Positions 45,474 through 54,421 are shown, counted from the stretch's first letter. The stretch: 64,000 nucleotides of DNA from Ammoniphilus sp. CFH 90114 (GCF_004123195.1 NZ_SDLI01000003.1:124001-188000); one strand, 5' to 3'. Numbers and translations are program-made. The notes: generated by a model not told the origin, from the letters alone.

Positions 45474-46817
45474 ATGTTTGGATTTTCTATGGTTCAACTC
45501 GTTCGTCGCCATGGGGATAAGATCGATTACACTCTCCGCAAAGAACTAGTCAATTTATATCGTCCCTTTCGCTGGACCCCATGTTTCCTTCATGGACTGA
45601 TGGAGGGGCGTATAAAAAGGCTTCGAGCTTTCCCCGTTATCATTGAATTTGAAGGAAGCGAAGGTTACGAGAAAGGTTTAGTAGAGGTGCATGATACAAG
45701 CCAGAAGCATACCAAATGCCATATTAAAAAGTCTTTTGCTAGTACAAATTGTTGTTCCGCTCAAATGACTCCCCAAGCAATAGAAGCCCTCCTCGAAAAT
45801 TGTAACCACATTCGAAAGATTCATATGGATCGCGAGGTTCGCGCTCTTCTTAACGTGGCTAAACCTTCCGTACGTTCTGATCAAGTTGTAAACCCATCTG
45901 GTGTTCCTTTAACGGGTAAAGGGGTAACCATTGCTGTGATCGATACTGGAATTCACCCCCACCCTGATCTCGAAGGTCGTATCGTTGATTTTGTCGACTT
46001 AGTAGGTACAGGAACCAATCCTTATGATGATAATGGGCATGGAACTCACTGTGCTGGTGATGCTGCAGGGAATGGGGCTGCATCTGGAGGAAATTATGCC
46101 GGTCCGGCTCCAGACGCATATGTAATAGGGGTAAAGGTATTGGATAAATTGGGTTCAGGGTCTCTATCTACCGTAATGGATGGGGTGCAATGGTGCATCG
46201 ATTATAATAATAATCCTAATACAACCCACAAAATTAATATTATCTCAATGTCCTTAGGAAGTGCACCTGACCGCCCTGCTAAGGACGATCCCATGGTACA
46301 AATGGTAGAGGCTGCTTGGAGAGAAGGAATTGTTGTACTAGTAGCTGCCGGAAATGATGGACCTAGTGAAGGAACAATTTCGAGCCCTGGTAATAGTCCC
46401 GTTGTCATTACGGTTGGAGCGATGGATGATAGAAATACACCTTCGCGTGATGATGATGATGTAGCAAGCTTCTCTAGCCGCGGGCCTACCCCTTTTGATA
46501 ATCACCCAAAACCGGATATCCTCGCACCCGGTGTAAATATCATCTCCCTAAGAGCCCCTAACTCATATCTAGATAAATTACAAAAAGCTAGCCGCAGAGA
46601 GCAAAATTACTTTGAGCTATCCGGTACATCCATGGCTACCCCTATATGCGCCGGCGCAGCTGCCCAACTACTCGAACTAAAGCCAAATTTGACTCCCGAC
46701 CAAGTAAAGAAATACCTTATGAAAGGGGCAACTCCATGGGGAAATAGGGAAGGGTATATTTATGGTGCTGGCTATTTAGATGTTAAGGCCTCAGTTGAGT
46801 TGATAGAAGAGGGATAA
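45474..46817 (+). CDS. aprX: AprX-type intracellular subtilisin
   Basis: S8 serine protease (447 aa) very like B. subtilis AprX: it opens MFGFSMVQLV and has the same RWTPCFLH segment, with no signal peptide, so it acts in the cytoplasm. An N-terminal ~140-residue inhibitor-like region precedes the catalytic domain with Asp157 (AVIDTGIHPHPDL), His189 (NGHGTHCAG), oxyanion Asn (AAGNDGPS) and Ser386 (SGTSMATPICAG). ATG with AAAGGAG. A terminator follows. Confidence 0.94.
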   Translation: MFGFSMVQLVRRHGDKIDYTLRKELVNLYRPFRWTPCFLHGLMEGRIKRLRAFPVIIEFEGSEGYEKGLVEVHDTSQKHTKCHIKKSFASTNCCSAQMTPQAIEALLENCNHIRKIHMDREVRALLNVAKPSVRSDQVVNPSGVPLTGKGVTIAVIDTGIHPHPDLEGRIVDFVDLVGTGTNPYDDNGHGTHCAGDAAGNGAASGGNYAGPAPDAYVIGVKVLDKLGSGSLSTVMDGVQWCIDYNNNPNTTHKINIISMSLGSAPDRPAKDDPMVQMVEAAWREGIVVLVAAGNDGPSEGTISSPGNSPVVITVGAMDDRNTPSRDDDDVASFSSRGPTPFDNHPKPDILAPGVNIISLRAPNSYLDKLQKASRREQNYFELSGTSMATPICAGAAAQLLELKPNLTPDQVKKYLMKGATPWGNREGYIYGAGYLDVKASVELIEEG

Positions 46818-46829
46818 CTAGAGTGATTA

Positions 46830-46857
46830 AAAAGGAACCGTCAGTGGTTCCTTTTTT
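46830..46857 (+). terminator. Terminator after aprX
   Basis: AAGGAACC and GGTTCCTT flank a 6-base loop, followed by a run of T's, 13 bp after the stop. Confidence 0.92.
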
Positions 46858-46954
46858 ATCATCTCAAAGTAAGAGACTCTATTTCCAATCTTGTTAATCT
46901 CTGTATTTAGTCATATTATTAATTTAAAGTGAACAATGAAAGAAGTTAAGCGTA

Positions 46955-47869
46955 TTGATTATAAAACCCCGTAGCGAATCTCTAGAACTTAAGATGATGA
47001 GAGCTCTATATGCCCGTATGAGTTTTTCAGCGAAAGAAGAAACTTATTATCTTAATCTTGAAAAAGGCTACATAGGAGAGAAAGTGTTTGATAAAAGGTT
47101 AGATGACCTTTCTCATGAAAGACTTATTTTAAATGATTTATTACTAGAATATAACCATACTTTATTTCAAATCGATTCATTATTAATAACCTCAAACACC
47201 ATATATCTCTTCGAGGTAAAGAATTATGAGGGTGATTTTTATATTGAGGCAGATAGATGGTACTCATTATCAAAAAATGAAATAAAGAATCCCCTATTGC
47301 AGTTGCAGCGCAATGAATCCTTATTTCGAAGGCTACTTCAAGATCTGGGATTTACCTTACCCATCGAATCTTATCTTATTTTTGTAAACCCCGAATTTCA
47401 GTTATATCTGGCCCCTCAAAATCTACCTATCATTTTTCCAACTCAACTTAATCGCTTCATTAGCAAATTAAATAAGATCCCCTCCAAACTAAAAGATACA
47501 CATTCAAAATTAGCTGAGCATTTGTTGTCTCTACACTTGGATGAATCACCTTACAACCGTTTACCTGAATACCACTATTCTAAACTTAAGAAAGGAATTG
47601 CCTGTCCCAATTGCCATAAACTTTTTGATACCTTCATAAAAAAGGTTTTAATATGTCACGGTTGTGGTTTCAATGAAGAATTTTATCCGGCAGTCTTACG
47701 TAGTATTGAGGAATTTAGGACACTTTTTCCAAGTAGTAGAATAACAACAAACTATATTTATGAATGGTGTGATATCATTAAAACCAAAAAAACCATTCGC
47801 AAGTTACTTTCGAGAAACTTTAAACAAATCGGTTATGGTAAGATCTCTTATTATAGTGATAAAGATTAA
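46955..47869 (+). CDS. NERD (nuclease-related) domain protein
   Basis: A 304-aa protein with the NERD domain in its first half: GYIGEKVFDKRL, LLLEYNHTLFQIDSLLI and IYLFEVKNYEGDFYIE, carrying the Asp and Glu-x-Lys that match the restriction-like nuclease core. A middle linker leads to a zinc ribbon (CPNCHK ... CHGCGF, near 215-240) and a winged-helix-like C-terminus. The start is TTG at 46955 with a weak AAGAAG site; it gives the family's usual IIKPRSESLEL opening. NERD proteins of Bacillales are thought to act on DNA, but no role is proven. Confidence 0.82.
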   Translation: MIIKPRSESLELKMMRALYARMSFSAKEETYYLNLEKGYIGEKVFDKRLDDLSHERLILNDLLLEYNHTLFQIDSLLITSNTIYLFEVKNYEGDFYIEADRWYSLSKNEIKNPLLQLQRNESLFRRLLQDLGFTLPIESYLIFVNPEFQLYLAPQNLPIIFPTQLNRFISKLNKIPSKLKDTHSKLAEHLLSLHLDESPYNRLPEYHYSKLKKGIACPNCHKLFDTFIKKVLICHGCGFNEEFYPAVLRSIEEFRTLFPSSRITTNYIYEWCDIIKTKKTIRKLLSRNFKQIGYGKISYYSDKD

Positions 47870-47895
47870 TATCCTTTGTCCATGGGATAACTCGC

Positions 47896-48051
47896 CTTGG
47901 TTACCCAAAGTCAGAGCTTGGGCGTTTTTGGGATCTCATTCGACAGGTTTGGTTACCCCAAATGGCAGCTTCAACGATTTCAGGGTCTCATTCCGCCGTT
48001 TTGGTTACCCCAAATGGCAGCTTCTACGATTTCGGGGTCTCATTCGGCCCT
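47896..48051 (+). repeat. Three 52-bp tandem repeats
   Basis: GGTTACC recurs at 47899, 47951 and 48003, and GG(G/A)TCTCATTC at 47931, 47983 and 48035: exactly 52 bp apart. Copies two and three are nearly identical, the first more diverged. Each unit contains TTTGG-ttacc-CCAAA, able to form a small hairpin. 52 is not a multiple of three, so the array is not a coding repeat. It lies just past the 3' end of the partition-type operon. Confidence 0.88.
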
Positions 48052-48058
48052 CCATCGT

Positions 48059-48655
48059 TTATTTATTCATCTGTGCAAGGAAGTCACCAAGGAGATCATC
48101 AAGATCTCCTTCCTCTTCCTCTTCTTCTTCCTCTTTTTCGGAGTATGGCGTTTCAACTCTTATTGCCGTCTCCCAATTAAAGTTATCTAAATCATCTTCC
48201 TCCACTTTTTCATCAGTACTATCTTCACTACTAAGTGAAGAAGAATCGATAGTATCCCATTCTATTTCACTACTTACAGCTACTTCTTCCTGCAGATAGA
48301 GCGCCTCATCTATTTCCAGTGCATTACTGTTAATTGAAGTAAAAAGCGATGCTGTTCGAACAGGATTAGCCAGCAATTGATAGACAATACTCCCTAAAAG
48401 CGCCTCAGAGTGCTCATGCTTTAACCAATCTCGCTGAGCTTTGCTTAGTCCTTTCGGCAAGGGGATCGTTAGAGTTTCACGTTGTCTGGATATGGACCCA
48501 CTTACCCCATTTATCACAAACTCAGCAATTTTACTGGAGAAATTCCTTCTTTCTGTTTTCTTCAGCTGCTGCAAAGTTCTTAATATATGTTCAGGTGTAT
48601 CCGAGGGGATTCGAAATGTAACAGGCTGTCCTCTCTTGATTTCTGCTTCCTTCAT
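48059..48655 (-). CDS. ParR-like ribbon-helix-helix adaptor with acidic tail
   Basis: A 198-aa protein encoded 9 bp after the actin-like gene. The N-terminus (PVTFRIPSDTPEHIL, then LKKTERRNFSSKIAEFVING) fits a ribbon-helix-helix DNA-binding fold: a short strand and two helices. The second half is strongly acidic and ends with eight consecutive Glu residues, then GDLDDLLGDFLAQMNK, an amphipathic tail of the sort by which adaptors hold actin filaments. This is inferred to be the ParR partner binding the GTAAAC repeats upstream of the operon. Confidence 0.65.
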   Translation of the reverse strand: MKEAEIKRGQPVTFRIPSDTPEHILRTLQQLKKTERRNFSSKIAEFVINGVSGSISRQRETLTIPLPKGLSKAQRDWLKHEHSEALLGSIVYQLLANPVRTASLFTSINSNALEIDEALYLQEEVAVSSEIEWDTIDSSSLSSEDSTDEKVEEDDLDNFNWETAIRVETPYSEKEEEEEEEEGDLDDLLGDFLAQMNK

Positions 48656-48664
48656 GATATCACC

Positions 48665-49855
48665 CTAATTGGACTTTACTACTTTTTGTTCTTCATTTTG
48701 ACTTGCCTTTAAATTTTTTCTTTCAAAATCGGCAATTAGTTTATAATAAGCATTCGCCATCATCCAGATGCTTTCTTTTTCATCCTCAAAGAAATCAATG
48801 TTATATCCATCTAAGTTATTATTTAATGCCTTCAGATACTCTTTTAAGACAATGGCGCCGCCTCCAACAAAGTACCCAATTTCTGTCTGAGAGTTCTTTT
48901 GCCAGATATTACGTAGGTGTCGATATTGTTTTTTGGCTAATTCTAATAAAATACGATCTACTATATCATGGACGCTTGTCCGGCTACCTTTTACCATAAT
49001 ATGATTTCTATCATTTTTCTTCGTGATAATTTCGACAACATCCCGACGGCTGTCCAGCTCAATACCATGTTTAGAACGTATCTCTTCTCGAATGGCTTCA
49101 AGAGACTCTGAAACACCTATATTAAAACCCTGCGCTTTATCGTCATCTACCTTACGATTTTTAATTACGGCTATATCTGTTGATAGACCGCCAATATCTT
49201 GAATGATAATCCTTTTATCAATTAAGTCCTTATTAATAATATTTAATTGATTATCCATGACTAAATTAATATACGCCGCAAATCCTTCTGGATAAACTTT
49301 GACCTCTTCAAACTTAATATTCACTTTTATACCTTGATATTTAGGCGTTACTAAAAACTCAACTTGGTGAACAGAGCTAAGCAAGCTAGAACGATACGCT
49401 ACATCTTTACCTTCTTTTACTTCTCTTAGCGGTAGGCCAGTTCCTAAAATATAGGTAGCTTCCACCACGTTATGGTTACGTTTAAAGATCTCTTTATTTT
49501 CTTCACGAACGGCATCTAAAGCTAATGCGGAAAGCAGCATGACTATCGTTTGATCTTCTTCGGACTTACTGCTTCCTGGATCTAATTCGGTTGAGTTGGT
49601 GCTTTTCGTTGCTAGATGGCCAACACGATAAATAATATTATTGCTCTTTAAAGTAGGAGAGTGCAATCGAACATGAATACCCTCAATCGGATCCTGGCTA
49701 TTTAACTCCTCGATTCCAATGACAGGGCGGTCCGCTACATCTCTAGCGATAACATTAGGGATATTTACTTCATACTCCATCTTCCCAAAGATTGCTTTTA
49801 ATGAATCATTTCCGACATCTACGGCTGCAATTCGAGTTCTCGTCAACGAAACCAT
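48665..49855 (-). CDS. ParM/StbA-family actin-like ATPase
   Basis: Bacterial actin homologue (about 396 aa) of the plasmid-segregation group. Phosphate-1 loop VDVGNDSLKAIFG is near the N-terminus, TYILGTGLPLREV near 140, phosphate-2 IIQDIGGLSTDIAVI near 215 and adenosine loop YFVGGGAIVLKEYL near 335. Starts are ambiguous: ATG 49855 lacks a spaced ribosome site; TTG 49846 (GGAAGGA nine bases up) gives a typical TRTRIAAVDVG opening; GTG 49864 is also in frame. Followed by the adaptor gene and preceded by repeats, the classical parC-parM-parR order. Confidence 0.87.
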   Translation of the reverse strand: MVSLTRTRIAAVDVGNDSLKAIFGKMEYEVNIPNVIARDVADRPVIGIEELNSQDPIEGIHVRLHSPTLKSNNIIYRVGHLATKSTNSTELDPGSSKSEEDQTIVMLLSALALDAVREENKEIFKRNHNVVEATYILGTGLPLREVKEGKDVAYRSSLLSSVHQVEFLVTPKYQGIKVNIKFEEVKVYPEGFAAYINLVMDNQLNIINKDLIDKRIIIQDIGGLSTDIAVIKNRKVDDDKAQGFNIGVSESLEAIREEIRSKHGIELDSRRDVVEIITKKNDRNHIMVKGSRTSVHDIVDRILLELAKKQYRHLRNIWQKNSQTEIGYFVGGGAIVLKEYLKALNNNLDGYNIDFFEDEKESIWMMANAYYKLIADFERKNLKASQNEEQKVVKSN

Positions 49856-49940
49856 TCCTTCCACTTTGGTAGTTTAAGTAAAAGGTTAACTTAAGTTTCA
49901 TAGCTTCGTCTATCCAACTTTTGTATCCATTTACCAAAAT

Positions 49941-50088
49941 GTAAACATGTATATATTTTCGTATATTTGCACACAAAATAGTAAACATGTCATGGTTAAA
50001 GGATGTAAACCACTTTGTATACACGTAAGCGTCCATGTACACAAACAGTAAACATTTTGTAAACATGTATACTTTAATGTAAACAACC
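49941..50088. repeat. GTAAAC direct repeats, candidate partition centromere
   Basis: Six direct copies of GTAAAC start at 49941, 49981, 50005, 50048, 50059 and 50079; four extend to GTAAACAT and three to GTAAACATGT. Spacing is uneven (11-43 bp). The region is AT-rich, also holds GTATACACG/CATGTACAC arms, and lies right upstream of the parM-like start. Binding by the adaptor is inferred. The remaining part of the 49856-50421 gap shows only a terminator (50319-50346). Confidence 0.65.
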
Positions 50089-50318
50089 ATTTTTCTTTTA
50101 GGATTCACTGTATCATAGGCCCTTCGCACCAAGTAAGAAGGTATTACCTCCACTATTGAAACCATGGCACCCCAATTAATTTGAAAAGGGCAGCTGCATA
50201 TACTACATAGCAGACGATAAGTTCATGCTTACACCTTCTATCCGGCTCAAGCCAAGTCCCACCAAAAATTCTAGTGGAGATAGAATACCCTGTAATAATA
50301 AATCAACACATAAAAATG

Positions 50319-50346
50319 GCATCGGTCCAATGACCGATGCTTTTTT
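50319..50346 (-). terminator. Terminator after the 94-aa gene
   Basis: GCATCGGTC and GACCGATGC form a 9-bp perfect stem with loop of 4; T-rich on both sides, so probably bidirectional. Confidence 0.85.
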
Positions 50347-50421
50347 GGTGTTAAAACTTAAAAATTGAGCACCACTAATCAAAACAATCTTTGTTCATTT
50401 TGGATACATATTAATAAGAAA

Positions 50422-50706
50422 TTAATCCCCAATATCGACTCGATCCATCCAAAAAAGAGCATGCTTCACCGGTCCATAATCAACACTTTGTCCTCCCACA
50501 TAGCAAATACATCGTTCTTTTCCATATTGAGATTTAATCTGCTCAATCGTTTCTTTTTCAATTCCTCGTATAATAACGAGATTGTTATTTTCCTTGAATA
50601 ATACACCTGTACTTAATTGCATGCTCAATGGAAAATGTCCTCCCTTTAGTGTACTGTCCTCAAATTTAGAAATCTTCTTAAATAGCTTAACAGTCTTAAA
50701 TAACAT
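50422..50706 (-). CDS. Unrecognised 94-aa protein
   Basis: Basic N-terminal half (LFKTVKLFKKISKF) and an alpha/beta-looking C-terminal half (ENNNLVIIRGIEKETIEQIK, then CICYVGGQSVDYGPVKHALF). No domain recognised, no signal or membrane segment. The ATG at 50706 has AAGGA six bases upstream. It ends before a terminator and begins about 100 bp after malic enzyme, with which it may share a transcript. Confidence 0.65.
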   Translation of the reverse strand: MLFKTVKLFKKISKFEDSTLKGGHFPLSMQLSTGVLFKENNNLVIIRGIEKETIEQIKSQYGKERCICYVGGQSVDYGPVKHALFWMDRVDIGD

Positions 50707-50806
50707 CAAATATCCTTACCTCAATAAGATATTATATATATATTTTCATAAAAATCAGAAACTTAACATTAATAAATATCCCTAATTGCGCTTCTACTTT
50801 CATCTC

Positions 50807-52012
50807 TTAAGCATATGAGTTTTTTATCATTCCGTTTTTCTGTGAAACTCCAGTTCTAACTGCGGCTTCTGATACGCTGTTTGAGACCACTTCAACAACC
50901 CTTGGATCAAAGGGGCATGGGATAATATATTCTTCAGATAACTCATCTTCTTTAATTAACTCGGCAATCGCAGAAACTGCCGCTATTTTCATCTCTTCAT
51001 TAATTTGCGTTGCATAAACATCGAGCGCTCCTCTAAAAATCGCAGGAAAAGCTAATACATTATTAATCTGATTAGGATAATCTGATCGTCCAGTGGCAAC
51101 AACCCTAGCTCCTGCTTCTTTTGCATATTCAGGCATTATTTCAGGTGTTGGATTAGCTAACGCAAAGACTATAGGATCTCTGCTCATGGTTCTTATCATC
51201 TCTTTAGTTAATGCTCCTGCTACTGAAACTCCTATAAATACATCTGCATTTCCTATCACGTTTGATAAGTTGCCTTTTTCTCTTTGAATATTTGATATCT
51301 TTGCTATCTCCTCTTTAATTCCATTCATACCAATGATACGTCCGTCATATATAGCCCCATTAGAGTCACACATAATTATATTTTGAACACCGTATTGATG
51401 TAACATTCTAACTATAGAGACTCCTGCTGCACCGGCACCATTTACAACTACTTTTATTTTATCAATTTCTTTATTAGTAATTTTCAATGAATTTATTAAA
51501 CCGGCCATTACAACTATCGCTGTTCCATGTTGATCATCATGAAAAACTGGGATTTTTAATCCTTTCTTTAATTCCTCTTCAATAGTAAAACAGTGAGGAG
51601 CAGCGATATCCTCTAGGTTAATTGCACCAAATGTAGGCTCTAACAATTTTACACAGTTAACGAATTGTTGAATGTCAGTTGTGTTTATACAAACAGGAAA
51701 AGCATCCACATTCGCAAACTCTTTGAACAACATAGCCTTTCCTTCTAATACCGGCAGAGACGCTAATGCACCTATATTTCCTAATCCTAGAACTGCGGTA
51801 CCATTTGATATAACTGCAACTGTATTCCCTTTCATCGTGTAATCATAAGCCTTATTTTCTAATGAATAAATTTCCTTACAAGGTTCAGCCACACCTGGGG
51901 AATAGGCAAGACTTAAATCTTGCTTATTTTTAACTGATATTTTTGATTTAACCTCCAGCTTCCCTTTATTCCTAAAATGTAATTCTAGTGCTTGCTCTTT
52001 CATGTTTAGCAA
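50807..52012 (-). CDS. NAD(P)-dependent malic enzyme
   Basis: Oxidative decarboxylation of malate to pyruvate (401 aa, the short bacterial type). YSPGVAEPC near 35 holds the catalytic Tyr-containing segment, AVLGLGNIG follows, and FHDDQHGTAIVVMAGL near 160 has the metal-binding Asp pair. The dinucleotide site VVVNGAGAAGVSIVRML is near 190 and FALANPTPEI near 285. A TTG at 52012 has AAGGAG ten bases upstream; an ATG three codons on is the alternative. It could convert C4 products of aromatic breakdown to pyruvate (inference), but it lies inside an accessory stretch. Confidence 0.92.
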   Translation of the reverse strand: MLNMKEQALELHFRNKGKLEVKSKISVKNKQDLSLAYSPGVAEPCKEIYSLENKAYDYTMKGNTVAVISNGTAVLGLGNIGALASLPVLEGKAMLFKEFANVDAFPVCINTTDIQQFVNCVKLLEPTFGAINLEDIAAPHCFTIEEELKKGLKIPVFHDDQHGTAIVVMAGLINSLKITNKEIDKIKVVVNGAGAAGVSIVRMLHQYGVQNIIMCDSNGAIYDGRIIGMNGIKEEIAKISNIQREKGNLSNVIGNADVFIGVSVAGALTKEMIRTMSRDPIVFALANPTPEIMPEYAKEAGARVVATGRSDYPNQINNVLAFPAIFRGALDVYATQINEEMKIAAVSAIAELIKEDELSEEYIIPCPFDPRVVEVVSNSVSEAAVRTGVSQKNGMIKNSYA

Positions 52013-52331
52013 TATATTGCATCTCCTTTTTATCTACATTCCCTAAGCTTGAACGTGTATATTATTTTTTACCTACCCATTTTAAAAAAATAAAATTATT
52101 AAATGAGATAAAGATTTATTATCTTGAATTCTAACATGGGCTTAAATATTTTGAAATTACACATTATATATATACATATAAGCTATAGTTATAAATAGCT
52201 AATTTCTCTTAGTAGTTAGATCCATTTGAGTTGGTTTCATTATTACGAAAAAGTGGTGCTTATTATATAAGCACCACTACCATAATAAAAAATACCTCTT
52301 CTATCTTTCTATTTAAGTTTGGTTCTCTTAC
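52013..52331. other. AT-rich gap between malic enzyme and recombinase genes
   Basis: No gene seen. It contains the inverted repeat AGCTAT...ATAGCT (52181-52200), a possible operator for the malic enzyme promoter, and the recombinase terminator at 52247-52278. A recombinase attachment half-site may lie next to the gene end, but no core duplication could be recognised. Confidence 0.5.
52247..52278 (-). terminator. Terminator after the large serine recombinase gene
   Basis: AGTGGTGCTTAT and ATAAGCACCACT form a 12-bp perfect stem with a 3-base loop, followed leftwards by five U's. Confidence 0.9.
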
Positions 52332-53912
52332 TTATGGTACGGTTCTCCTCACATCACTTAGTGGTAAAGCAGATTCCGTAAAGGAATCGTCTTCCGTGAA
52401 CCAGAAGACGATATTTTTAATTCTTTTACGATTAGCTTCCATATGGATTTCTTTTATTAACGCCCTCAACAATAACCTTTTTTCTTCGTTTGTTGCTTCT
52501 TCGAATAAGACATCAAAGTTCTTTAGAGCGTCAATAATAATTTCCTTATTGATCGTAACTTTGGACTGTAATTTTTCAATCTCTCTCTCAATATGTTCGA
52601 TTACTTTCTTGCTCTCGTTTATTTCATTTTCAACCGTTTCAGATAAACGATTATAGACTGACGCTCTAATTTCGTTAGCGTAGTAATCTGCATCCTGCTT
52701 TTTCTGCTTGTCCAACAACTTCTTTAAGTTCGTCCTTTGTATGGTTAAATCCTTCTCAAGCTCGGCTGTATTTTTAGATTCTTCACTTTTCAAGCGATTC
52801 ATTATTCCTTCTATAATAACTTCATTTTCAAGTATCGTCCGAATAAACTTCAAAACCTGTTCTTCTACAAGTTCTTTTCGAATTAAGTTTGAACTACACA
52901 CCGTCTTACCCTTTGCGTGGAAATTCTGACACATATAGTACAAATGGTATCCTGATCCATCCCTTTTTTTCGATTTACTCATCACTGTCCCTGCACCACA
53001 AACTGGGCAACGCAATAATCCAGTGAGTATAAATTCTCCCTTAATGTTATTTTGACATGTATGATCTTTGCTCTTCGAATTATTTATTGCCTGAACCTTG
53101 TCCCACAATTCATTATCAATGATACCTTCATGCTTTCCTTCGACTGTAATCGGTTCTGACTTACCTTTACGTCTTTTACTATTCCAATCTTGCAATTTTC
53201 CCCAACTCATTCTACCAGTATATTTTTCGTTATTTAAAATTGTTTTTATTGTGTTGATACTGAAATTTGTATTTTGTTTTGTTTTCTTACCACTTTCATT
53301 TAACCTATTGGCAATCCATTTGTAGCCTTTTCCTGTACTCCGCATATCAAATATTTCTTTAATAATCCTTGCTTCATCCTTATTAATAACAAGTTTTTTA
53401 TCAACAACATCATATCCCAACATGCTACCGCCATTCCACAATCCTCCGTTCGCACGCTTCTTCATGCCATCTTTTACTCTAGATATAATTAGTTTTCTTT
53501 CATATTCTGCAAATGTTCCTAATAATGAAATAAACATTTTACCCCAATGAGTAGAACTGTCTATATCACACGTAGTAATGAGTAACTTTTTCCCTCTCGG
53601 CTCAAGCTCGTCCTCAATAAAAGCTAGTACATCTCTATTATTACGGGATATTCGGTCAACTGCTATAGCTAAAACTATATCAAATTTATCATTTCTTAAA
53701 TCCCTCAATAGATTTTGGAATCTTGGTCTGTTAAAATCTTTTCCCGAATATCCCCCATCATCGTAAATATCATATATTTCAAAGCCTTTCGAAGCACAAT
53801 ATGCTCTCAAAGTTTCCTCTTGGGCGCCAAGTGAAAAGCCTTCCTTTCGCTGTTCTTCCGTTGATACACGCAAATACAGTGCTGCTCTCAAATTTACTTT
53901 TTGTTCAAACAT
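52332..53912 (-). CDS. Large serine recombinase (integrase)
   Basis: Site-specific recombinase of 526 aa. The N-terminal resolvase domain has catalytic Ser17 in YLRVSTEEQ and the arginine-bearing AVDRISRNNRDVLAF. The recombinase domain follows (MLGYDVVDKKLVINKDEARIIK to WGKLQDWNSKRR), then a zinc ribbon with CPVCG and a second Cys pair. A long charged coiled coil (about 390-475) ends the protein. Such enzymes integrate phages, ICEs and SCCmec-like islands. ATG with GGAGG. Preceded by small ORFs and a hairpin in its leader. Confidence 0.92.
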   Translation of the reverse strand: MFEQKVNLRAALYLRVSTEEQRKEGFSLGAQEETLRAYCASKGFEIYDIYDDGGYSGKDFNRPRFQNLLRDLRNDKFDIVLAIAVDRISRNNRDVLAFIEDELEPRGKKLLITTCDIDSSTHWGKMFISLLGTFAEYERKLIISRVKDGMKKRANGGLWNGGSMLGYDVVDKKLVINKDEARIIKEIFDMRSTGKGYKWIANRLNESGKKTKQNTNFSINTIKTILNNEKYTGRMSWGKLQDWNSKRRKGKSEPITVEGKHEGIIDNELWDKVQAINNSKSKDHTCQNNIKGEFILTGLLRCPVCGAGTVMSKSKKRDGSGYHLYYMCQNFHAKGKTVCSSNLIRKELVEEQVLKFIRTILENEVIIEGIMNRLKSEESKNTAELEKDLTIQRTNLKKLLDKQKKQDADYYANEIRASVYNRLSETVENEINESKKVIEHIEREIEKLQSKVTINKEIIIDALKNFDVLFEEATNEEKRLLLRALIKEIHMEANRKRIKNIVFWFTEDDSFTESALPLSDVRRTVP

Positions 53913-53933
53913 TTCTATTCCTCCATTTGTAGC

Positions 53934-53966
53934 AAGCGGATTGCTGTTTTATTTAGAAATCCGCTT
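53934..53966 (-). promoter_or_regulatory. 9-bp inverted repeat in the recombinase leader
   Basis: AAGCGGATT (53934-53942) and AATCCGCTT (53958-53966) are perfect complements 15 bp apart, between the 51-aa ORF stop and the recombinase ribosome site. There is no U-run after it, so an operator or a translational control hairpin is likelier than a terminator. Confidence 0.55.
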
Positions 53967-53976
53967 ACTTTAGTTA

Positions 53977-54132
53977 TTATTTGATTTGTTGCTTCTTAAT
54001 AGCATAGTTTTTTATAAGACCAGCAAGGACACTGATTAACTCTTCCCTTTTGAGTTCTTCAGGAGAGAAGATGATAAGCTCTTTGTTCTCCATGCCTTGT
54101 TTATCGTTAATTTTTGTCTTAGTATTTTCCAC
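53977..54132 (-). CDS. Small ORF (51 aa) upstream of the recombinase
   Basis: In-frame GTG ORF encoding a charged small protein: MENTKTKINDKQ, then a second possible ATG start, then ENKELIIFSPEELKREEL and a helix ending in KKQQIK. GGGGAAA precedes the GTG at a workable distance; the inner ATG (54093) has no clear site. Small polar proteins often precede large serine recombinases as directionality or copy-control factors, but no homology is recognised here. Confidence 0.45.
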   Translation of the reverse strand: MENTKTKINDKQGMENKELIIFSPEELKREELISVLAGLIKNYAIKKQQIK

Positions 54133-54271
54133 GGTGATTTCCCCATTTCTTTTTAATTTCTCCCCCCAAGGAACCCGTGCTCATGTTTGTATTAACATGG
54201 GTTACAGAAGGAATCAAGCTTTATTGATGACATATCCGCCCTTCATATAAATCACAACATATAGATCAATA

Positions 54272-54421
54272 TTAGCAAAAATATTCTATATATTGATTTA
54301 TACATTTACATATATTTCCACAAACAAGCCGCTGTGGTTGCTTATTTGCTGACTTACCAAAAATCGTTGAGTCCCTATGATAGATAGCATCCAACTCATC
54401 TTTACTTCGCCGCATTTCCAA
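54272..54421 (-). CDS. Short ORF with Cys-rich centre (49 aa), doubtful
   Basis: TTG start six bases after GGAGGTG, a strong ribosome site. The product is polar and then carries VCGNICKC before a short hydrophobic end. It may be a real small protein or the front of a broken gene. Co-oriented with the recombinase gene. Confidence 0.3.
   Translation of the reverse strand: MEMRRSKDELDAIYHRDSTIFGKSANKQPQRLVCGNICKCINQYIEYFC

Noticed and set aside
45859-46408. Leftward frames inside aprX
   Set aside because: Antisense shadows of a strongly conserved protease gene; no starts or sites of their own.
47896-48051. Tandem repeat as a short CRISPR array
   Set aside because: The whole 52-bp unit repeats; there are no unique spacers between constant repeats and no cas genes nearby.
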